A stretch of DNA of 32,399 nt from Acidobacteriota bacterium (GTDB lineage: Bacteria; Acidobacteriota; Terriglobia; Acidiferrales; UBA7541). Made by a program: the position numbers and the translations under genes. The DNA lies in contig JAFDVY010000034.1 of assembly GCA_018268785.1 (NCBI GenBank), forward strand, positions 1 through 32,399, read 5' to 3'. The notes beneath the pieces were generated by a model. That model ran no database searches. It had not been told where the DNA came from and worked only from the letters and a program-made list of their open reading frames with translations. This document shows positions 26,725 through 32,399 of the stretch, piece by piece. The first letter of the stretch is position 1; every line of letters starts with the position of its first letter.

Positions 26725-29700
26725 TTAATTTGCGGTGAAGGCTGCGTCGAGGGAAACGGATTCACCGTCGGGATTGCTGAGGATGAGTTGCTGCGTGCCG
26801 GAGGAGAGGGCTGGAGCAGTGAAGGTGAGCGTGCTGGCGTCTTTGATATTGATGGCGATATTTTTCCCGGCGAGAGTGAGTTTGGTGGCGGATTGGAAGC
26901 CGCTGCCACGGAGCGTGACGGTTGTGCCGCCCGATGCTGGACCGTTTGAAGGAGTGAGCGAACCGATGCCGAGAGGAACGGAGGCGAGCTGAAGAACGGT
27001 GAGACCGGAATTTGTTAGAGCGAAAATGCGCTGGCCAGTTTCGTCGATAGCGAGGAAGCTGCCGTGCTGGCCGTCAACGTCGGCGGAGAGCATGGCGAGG
27101 GGCTCGGGAAGAAAAATCCGGCGTCGAAGCGCGCCGGAATGAGCGTCGAGAATGTCGACACCGCCCGTAACGTTTTTGGCGGGAGGCAAGTCTGGCGCGG
27201 GGCCGGTGAGGAAAGGAACATACAGAAGGGCGCCACTAGGATGCATCGCTGCACCTGGAACTTCGGTGCGGGTGGGAACGCGTTCAAGTTCTCCGGTTGC
27301 GATTGCGCTGAGGAGATTCAGATTTTCGTCGCGGATGGAGGTCTGAGAGTTTTCGCGGGCAGCGATGGCAGCGCCGTCGGCGGAGACGGCGAGATCGATG
27401 GTGGAAGAGTGGGCATTCCAGGTTTCGAATTGGCCGGGAGAGGAAGAGTTCCAAACGGCGACTGGGCCGCCTGGAGCGGATGCGAAGGAGAAGAAAACTT
27501 GATCGCCAGCGGCGGTGGCTTGGAGCAGCGGGGAGCCAGTAAGGAAGGAGATTTCCTGTTGCGTTGCGGGAGCGACAGTTGGCGGAAAAGTGCTGACATT
27601 CATCTGGGCGAGACATGCAGTGCAGCCGGATTGCGAGCCTCCTTCCGCGCTCATGCCGACGAAGATGGTTTGCGCGCTAGTGGCAGCGACCCGCGAAGGG
27701 CCGGAATTTGCATAGCCGGCAATGCCGCCGACGAACGAGGCGCTGCCGGAAGAATTGTCAGGATTGATAAGGTAAACACTTTGCGCGCCGAAATCGGCGA
27801 CGACGAGCCGGGAACCGTCGGGCGTAAGCGCAAGGCCGCGAAGGCCCGCGTTTGGAGGCGGGCCTCCTGGCGGCTGGATAGGAGCGAGGAATTGCGCGGA
27901 GGCGAGATCGAATACGTCGACGTGATCAATGTTACTGAGATAGAGATGCTTGCGTTTTTGATCGTAGAGAAGAAATTTGTAGAGGCCAGGTTTGGAAAAA
28001 ATCTGTTCGCTTTGGAGATAGGAGAAGCCGCGGGAGAGAGTTGCGGAGCCGTCTGGAGAATTTAGAGCGATGTCAGCGTAGCCAGGAGCGCCGGAGGGCG
28101 TTTGCAGAGTTATCCGTTGAAGCGGGAACGGAAAAGCTGCGTCGAGTCCAAGGGAAGGACCGAACATATCGATTTGTTCGATTTTCTGGACGGCGGCGGA
28201 TGCGCCGCCGATTTTTATGGTGAGTTTTGCAGGATCCGTGCCAAAACCATAACCGTAGATAGCGATCGTTTCCCCGCCATTCTTGCTTCCAGCGTTGGGA
28301 AGTGCTTCGAGAATCTGTGGCCCGTAGGAAAAAGCGTCCGGCGCAATAGCCATCCAGCTATTTTGAAAAAATGCGAATACGTTTACCGGACCGCTGGAAG
28401 CATTCGCCGGGGAGGTAACTTGGAGCTGGGTGGAACCGGCGCTTTGTACCGCTCCGGATTGCGAACCGAATTCGATGGCGGCTGGCACAGTGAAATTTGC
28501 GCCGGTAAGAATCGTGGATGTATTGCCCGAATTGGGGCCGCTGGAAGGTTGTGCGACGGGCGCTGCAGAAAATACTGGAGCGTTTTGGCTAAGCGACGTT
28601 GTGATGGCAGCGTCGACAAAGCTAACTCCGCGATTAGAAAGGCCGAATAGAAGTTTGGTGGAATCGGATTCTTCGAGCTGTGTGGGAATGCCGGCAATGG
28701 CAGTGTCCGGTACTCTTGCCATGAAATGAAGATTGTTTGCGTCGAGAGAAGAAACGACAAAGCTGCCGCCAAATTGCTCGCTGACGTAAAGAACCGAGCC
28801 GTCTTGCGAAAAGACGAGGCCTGTGGGATTTGCCGCAGTGTAGTTTCCGAGCGGGTCGAGCGTTTGATCGAACAATTGGATTTGGGCGCCCTCGCCGCCG
28901 GAAAATATTATGGCGAATCGCGTTCCAGTCTTGTTAGCTGCTGCGAAGGATGTAGAACCACCACCGATGGTTTGCGGGCCGGCGATGAGTGCGCCGTTCG
29001 AATCGAATAGCGCGACTTCGCCGGAGGAATCCGCCGCAGCAGCGAATAGGCGGGAGCCATCTGCGGATTTGGCCATTGGGCCAAGTCCGTTCTGGAAAAC
29101 TTGCGGCGCAAGTGACGTAAGATTCGTGAGCGTATTGGCCGCGGGATCCCAAAGAGCGAGAAGAGATTGCGCAGTTGCTGGCTGGCGCATTCGGACGAGT
29201 AGTTTGCCGCCAGCCATTGCGAGAGCTTCTTCAGGACGGTCGAAGACGGTTTCAGGTAGTGGGGCAAGCCCCGCGAGCACATGGGAAGTGCGGACTTGCA
29301 AAGTTGACGTGTCCATTTCGTAGATGGCTTGCGTTGTGGAACCAACCCAAAGCGTCTTGCCATCGGAGGAAATATCCGCGCTGGACGCTCCTGGAGCGAC
29401 AATTTCCGCAAGTTTTGCCGCGCTTTGTGTGGAGATCACTTCGACTGCGTTCCTTGCCCTGTTTGCCACGAAAAGGTATTGGTGTGCGACGTCCAGCGCA
29501 AGGTGGCGATGATGCGGTTCGCCTGTGGGATTGTCGAGAGTTGCAATCGAGTTGGTGTGAACAAAATTGTTTCTGGGAATCGAAGCTGCGGCGCCAGTTT
29601 GAACGGTGAGCGCGAGGGCATAGTTGTGAGTGAGATTCCCACTGGTTGCGGTAAGAGTGAGATTGGTGGAACCGGCGTTTGCGGATGCGTTTGCCGCGAA

Positions 29701-30042
29701 GAGAAGAGATGCACTTGCGGCGGCGCTAACGGTGAATGGCGCGGCAGGGCTTTCCGTCACACCGGCAGGCAAGGCGCTGAGAGAAATCTGAACCTGGCCG
29801 GAAAATCCATTTTGGGGAGCGACACCAACAGCGACGGCAGAGCTAGTGCCTCCCTGCGAGACCGACACGGTGTTTGAGGAAAGAGTGAGCGAGAAATCGG
29901 CCGCAGGCGGTGGCGGCTGCTGAACATCCGCCGCGGAACTCCCGCCGCAGCCCGCCATTAATAGGTACAGACCGGCGAGCCAGAATGCGGGGACGGGGCG
30001 CGAGTGGCCGGATTGCCGCGTCCAGCGATCGGAACGTCCCAT
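26725..30042 (-). CDS. Giant lipoprotein with beta-propeller and IPT/TIG domains
   Basis: Product of 1105 residues. The signal sequence ends in a lipobox LMAGC with Cys32 as the modified residue, followed by a Gln/Pro-rich spacer, so it is probably anchored to the outer membrane. Residues about 45-150 form an Ig-like domain. Blades of a YVTN-type propeller follow (HHRHLALDVAHQYLFVANRARNAVEV), then two IPT/TIG domains (about 490-680; SGPNSGNTSTILTGANF, PNAGSKNGGETIAIYGYGFG), a second propeller (LRGLALTPDGSRLVVADFG) and a final TIG (LTPSNGPASGGTTVTLRGSGF). No enzyme motif is seen; binding or adhesion is likely. ATG at 30040-30042 has GGGAG 8 nt upstream. Confidence 0.85.
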   Translation of the reverse strand: MGRSDRWTRQSGHSRPVPAFWLAGLYLLMAGCGGSSAADVQQPPPPAADFSLTLSSNTVSVSQGGTSSAVAVGVAPQNGFSGQVQISLSALPAGVTESPAAPFTVSAAASASLLFAANASANAGSTNLTLTATSGNLTHNYALALTVQTGAAASIPRNNFVHTNSIATLDNPTGEPHHRHLALDVAHQYLFVANRARNAVEVISTQSAAKLAEIVAPGASSADISSDGKTLWVGSTTQAIYEMDTSTLQVRTSHVLAGLAPLPETVFDRPEEALAMAGGKLLVRMRQPATAQSLLALWDPAANTLTNLTSLAPQVFQNGLGPMAKSADGSRLFAAAADSSGEVALFDSNGALIAGPQTIGGGSTSFAAANKTGTRFAIIFSGGEGAQIQLFDQTLDPLGNYTAANPTGLVFSQDGSVLYVSEQFGGSFVVSSLDANNLHFMARVPDTAIAGIPTQLEESDSTKLLFGLSNRGVSFVDAAITTSLSQNAPVFSAAPVAQPSSGPNSGNTSTILTGANFTVPAAIEFGSQSGAVQSAGSTQLQVTSPANASSGPVNVFAFFQNSWMAIAPDAFSYGPQILEALPNAGSKNGGETIAIYGYGFGTDPAKLTIKIGGASAAVQKIEQIDMFGPSLGLDAAFPFPLQRITLQTPSGAPGYADIALNSPDGSATLSRGFSYLQSEQIFSKPGLYKFLLYDQKRKHLYLSNIDHVDVFDLASAQFLAPIQPPGGPPPNAGLRGLALTPDGSRLVVADFGAQSVYLINPDNSSGSASFVGGIAGYANSGPSRVAATSAQTIFVGMSAEGGSQSGCTACLAQMNVSTFPPTVAPATQQEISFLTGSPLLQATAAGDQVFFSFASAPGGPVAVWNSSSPGQFETWNAHSSTIDLAVSADGAAIAARENSQTSIRDENLNLLSAIATGELERVPTRTEVPGAAMHPSGALLYVPFLTGPAPDLPPAKNVTGGVDILDAHSGALRRRIFLPEPLAMLSADVDGQHGSFLAIDETGQRIFALTNSGLTVLQLASVPLGIGSLTPSNGPASGGTTVTLRGSGFQSATKLTLAGKNIAINIKDASTLTFTAPALSSGTQQLILSNPDGESVSLDAAFTAN

Positions 30043-30075
30043 CGAAAAGCTCCCAAGATGCCCCAAACGGGCACA

Positions 30076-30103
30076 ACGATACTCCTAACTGTTTACTTGT
30101 CAA
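30076..30103 (-). promoter_or_regulatory. Promoter with palindromic -35 region for the giant lipoprotein gene
   Basis: Minus-strand TTGACA (30098-30103) and TATCGT (30076-30081) are 16 bp apart, giving a leader of about 30 nt. The -35 box lies within the perfect 11-bp palindrome ACTTGTCAAGT (30095-30105), a candidate operator. Confidence 0.6.
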
Positions 30104-30140
30104 GTTGAGAAATATATAAATGAGGTACATACGGAGTAAT

Positions 30141-30181
30141 GAAATAAAAGAAAAGCGACGCGAACTTTAGATTCGCGCCGC
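30141..30181 (-). terminator. Intrinsic terminator after the bactofilin gene
   Basis: Stem GCGACGCGAA / TTCGCGCCGC (30155-30164 with 30172-30181; one G-T wobble) with loop CTTTAGA, followed on the minus strand by TTTTCTTTTATTTC. It lies 26 bp after the bactofilin stop codon. Confidence 0.85.
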
Positions 30182-30206
30182 CGAAAAAGCTTTGGGGATG
30201 GAACGA

Positions 30207-30764
30207 TTAAATCGTCTTCGGGCCGGCCGTCGCCGCTGCGGTCGAGGACGACTTGGAAAACGCGCTGCTGCCGGATTCCTTTTCCGCGCTCTTGTCGATT
30301 TCGATCGAGCCCTTGAAGTACGCGCCGTCTTCAATGCTGATGCGCGCCGTCGTCAGGTCGCCATTCACGGAGCCGTCTTTCTTGATTTCAATGCGGTCTT
30401 TCGCGCGAAGATTTCCCTTCACGCTGCCATACACCACCACCTCGCGGGCGATAATGTCGGCAGTCAGTTTCGCGGTGGCCCCGACGGTGAGTTTCCGCTC
30501 ATCGAGTTGAATCAGTCCTTCGACGGATCCATCGATCAGCAGATCTTCGTTGCCGGAGATTTCGCCTTTGACATGGAGGCTCGGTCCGAGCCGCGCAGTT
30601 GCACGGTCAGCCGTCGCACCCATCGGTCGCAGAGCATCTGTACTCATAGCGTTTGTTCCCTCCCAAGTCGCCGGAGCGGTCTTCGGCGGCTGATTCACTG
30701 GAAAATTTTTCGACTCCGGTGGCGCGACTTGCGGCGTTTCCGGCTTCTTCTGATTACCCCACAT
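30207..30764 (-). CDS. Bactofilin (polymer-forming cytoskeletal protein)
   Basis: Bactofilins polymerise without nucleotide into filaments that position cell-wall enzymes, shape determinants and chromosome partition proteins. The 185-residue product has a disordered Pro/Lys-rich N-terminus (about 1-55), a beta-helix core (about 60-155) of repeated short strands such as LGPSLHVKGEISGNEDLLIDGSVEGLIQL, VVVYGSVKGNLRAKDRIEI and GSVNGDL, and a Ser/Ala-rich tail. The ATG at 30762-30764 has GGGAG 7 nt upstream. It stands alone; the gene before it is the ATP-grasp ligase (175 bp away). Confidence 0.9.
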   Translation of the reverse strand: MWGNQKKPETPQVAPPESKNFPVNQPPKTAPATWEGTNAMSTDALRPMGATADRATARLGPSLHVKGEISGNEDLLIDGSVEGLIQLDERKLTVGATAKLTADIIAREVVVYGSVKGNLRAKDRIEIKKDGSVNGDLTTARISIEDGAYFKGSIEIDKSAEKESGSSAFSKSSSTAAATAGPKTI

Positions 30765-30938
30765 CGGACTTCTCCCAAGGGATAGCTGACCCCGTGCGAA
30801 TTCGCTGCAGGGGTAACCCAGAATGTAGTCCCATGCGACACTCCGGGCAAACAACGTATCAACAAACCGTGCGTGAAAGTAACTACCCTTAAGGACAGCT
30901 ATAAACCTGTACTTCGGACACCTTATTTTCAGGATGGC

Positions 30939-32141
30939 TCAGGAAGTTGGTTTGTCCGGCACGGGCTGCGTGGCAACAAAGTCTGTGACAAAGCGTTTTG
31001 CGTAGGAATCGAGGAGTTCGCGGACGCGTTCTTCGCGCGGCGATTTAAGAATAAATCCGGCGTGATGGTATTTTTTCACGCGATAAGAAATTTCAGAGTC
31101 GTTATAGGCGGAGGTGTCCGGTTTTTCCTGGCGAGCCAAGGAGAGAATGACGCCGGCGTAGTCCCGCGATACTGGCGGAAGTTCGTACGGAGTCTTCCCC
31201 GCACCTACTTCGAGTTTGGCCCATTCGCGCCAGAGATTTATTCCGGTGGCGGTTTCGATGACGTCGGAGATATACGCTCCGCCGACGCGCGCGGCGATTT
31301 CCAGAAAATAGATTTTTCCAGTGCCGTGCGCTTTCAGGAATTCGGCATGAGTGACGCCGCGCATCAGGCCAAGCACGCGCATCAGTTCTCTGTTCAATTC
31401 CTTAAGCTGGAGTGTTTCTGCCGTTTCGCGCGGCAGAGTACGCGTGGTGAAGACCCCGCCTCCGTGTGAAACATCCAGCGGCGGCGCGCCATACGCATGG
31501 GCCTCCGCAAAGAGGACCTCGCGTTCGCTGACAACACTATCCACGTGGAAAACGCTGCCTGGAATGAACTGTTCGAGCAGATAGGACGATTGATCGTCGC
31601 CGAGACGCTCGAGCCAGGGCCAAAGCTCTTCCGGCGCGTGAATTTTCTTCATTCCAATGCCGGAAGCTTGTGAGCGTGGCTTTAGCAGCCACGGGCCAGG
31701 CACGGTGGCCATGAATTCCCGCAAGTCGTTGTGATTCAGAACGTGGACAAACTCGGGGACGAGTATGCCTTCTTCTTTGGCGCGGGCACGCATGGCCAGC
31801 TTGTCGCGGAAATACCGCACCGTTGTGAGGCCCATTCCAGGGATGCGAAGGTGTTCGCGCAGGGCCGAGACGTTTTCCATGTCGAACTCATCGAGCGCCA
31901 CGATACGATCGATTTTCTGGTTTCGCGCGGTGTAACTGACGGCATTGATCAATTCGGCCAGCGGCAGTTCCTCCGGCATGAAGAACATTTCATCGATTGC
32001 GTCGCGCGGCCAATCGCCATTGCGGAGCTTTTCCACCGTGAGCAGCAGCACACGGCAACCCATGTGTTTGCAGGTGCGCAAAAATTCCTGCCCTTTTTCG
32101 TAGGAGGTGACGCACAGGATTGTGAGGGGCCGCTCAGCCAT
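30939..32141 (-). CDS. ATP-grasp ligase
   Basis: Carboxylate-amine ligase superfamily member of 400 residues, cytoplasmic. An N-terminal Rossmann-like domain (about 1-105) precedes the ATP-grasp fold: Lys154 in [14 protein letters not shown], Glu190 in [10 protein letters not shown] and the metal-binding pair in THAEFLKA (Glu267) and [11 protein letters not shown] (Glu281). The C-terminal part (about 300-400) is family-specific. The relatives join amino acids or make small peptides and carbamoyl-type products; the substrate is not deducible. The ATG at 32139-32141 has GGAGA about 9 nt upstream; a GTG nine codons earlier extends the frame without support. It lies 71 bp after the esterase-like gene on the same strand. 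Confidence 0.85.
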   Translation of the reverse strand: MAERPLTILCVTSYEKGQEFLRTCKHMGCRVLLLTVEKLRNGDWPRDAIDEMFFMPEELPLAELINAVSYTARNQKIDRIVALDEFDMENVSALREHLRIPGMGLTTVRYFRDKLAMRARAKEEGILVPEFVHVLNHNDLREFMATVPGPWLLKPRSQASGIGMKKIHAPEELWPWLERLGDDQSSYLLEQFIPGSVFHVDSVVSEREVLFAEAHAYGAPPLDVSHGGGVFTTRTLPRETAETLQLKELNRELMRVLGLMRGVTHAEFLKAHGTGKIYFLEIAARVGGAYISDVIETATGINLWREWAKLEVGAGKTPYELPPVSRDYAGVILSLARQEKPDTSAYNDSEISYRVKKYHHAGFILKSPREERVRELLDSYAKRFVTDFVATQPVPDKPTS

Positions 32142-32212
32142 TGGATTCTTCTCCACGGGGACCCGCACTGCTTTCGAAACCGAAACTTCAGGGCGCGCAG
32201 TATACTCTGCAA

Positions 32213-32399
32213 TTACCGCACAGGAAACAGGAACTCGAGAAAGGGCTGGACGCGCCGCGCCCAGGCCGCTTCGTTGTGTTCCGCGCCCTCTACGCGCTGG
32301 TAATGGAGATCGCGGCCGAGCTGCCAGCCTTTGCGCACGAGGGCGTCGCGCAACAGTTCCACATCGTCCACGATTCGCGGGCCTTCGCGCGTGCCAATG
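32213..32399 (-). CDS. Esterase-like alpha/beta hydrolase, C-terminal part (cut by window edge)
   Basis: The last 62 codons of a minus-strand gene read [20 protein letters not shown] to [13 protein letters not shown] and a TAA stop at 32213-32215. The segment [14 protein letters not shown] is the His-containing C-terminal motif of predicted esterases of the enterochelin esterase / PF00756 type, where the His completes the catalytic triad. The rest lies outside the window. It is upstream of and on the same strand as the ATP-grasp gene, so the two may be cotranscribed. Confidence 0.75.
   Translation of the reverse strand, partial: IGTREGPRIVDDVELLRDALVRKGWQLGRDLHYQRVEGAEHNEAAWARRVQPFLEFLFPVR

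Noticed and set aside
27064..28065. Plus-strand open frame of 333 codons
   Set aside because: It is antisense to the propeller lipoprotein and Gly/Arg-rich in the way typical of shadow frames.

Overview
The window reads as chromosomal DNA of a moderately GC-rich Gram-negative bacterium, most likely an Acidobacteriota (Terriglobia-like). This is inferred from a long TonB-dependent receptor with an N-terminal carboxypeptidase-regulatory-like domain, several YVTN/TIG beta-propeller secreted proteins, a bactofilin, a DUF3857 protein, and intergenic hairpin repeats of a kind common in such genomes. No rRNA or tRNA gene, CRISPR array or complete insertion sequence was seen.

Layout. 1-3930 (minus): the str operon rpsL-rpsG-fusA-tuf (tuf cut by the window edge), with a near-consensus promoter about 345 nt upstream of rpsL and a hairpin-rich leader. 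3894-7738: a secreted M28 metallopeptidase (minus) and a divergent DUF3857 / degenerate transglutaminase-like exported protein (plus), each followed by a strong terminator. 7774-12368 (minus): the translation cluster rplM-rpsI-rpsB-tsf-pyrH-frr, with a promoter before rplM, an attenuator-like hairpin between rpsB and tsf, a terminator after tsf and a separate extended -10 promoter before pyrH. 12365-13078 (minus): a small accessory pair, a DUF433 antitoxin-like gene and an HNH/zinc-finger protein, abutting the rplM promoter so closely that the HNH stop codon lies inside the -35 hexamer.

13133-20436: exported YVTN propeller protein, a small membrane protein, a class IV PLP aminotransferase, a 1109-residue TonB-dependent receptor and a LytM/M23 peptidase. 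20579-25623: an FHA-GAF-SpoIIE (PP2C) signalling phosphatase, a YdeP-like molybdopterin oxidoreductase with a DUF427 partner, and a DUF6526 membrane protein. 25646-32399: aldo/keto reductase, a giant lipoprotein with beta-propeller and TIG domains, a bactofilin, an ATP-grasp ligase and the C-terminus of an esterase.

The two translation operons are ordinary in gene order. The less ordinary content is the DUF433-HNH pair fused to the rplM promoter, the long structured str leader, two families of dispersed hairpin repeats (one in three ribosomal-protein intergenic gaps, one with a shared border motif at two distant sites), a transglutaminase-like domain that has lost its catalytic Cys, and EF-G with two insertions. 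Start codons were moved from the longest reading frame to the ATG/GTG/TTG with the best Shine-Dalgarno wherever the sequence supported it. All family names come from recognition of motifs by eye; no database search was run.
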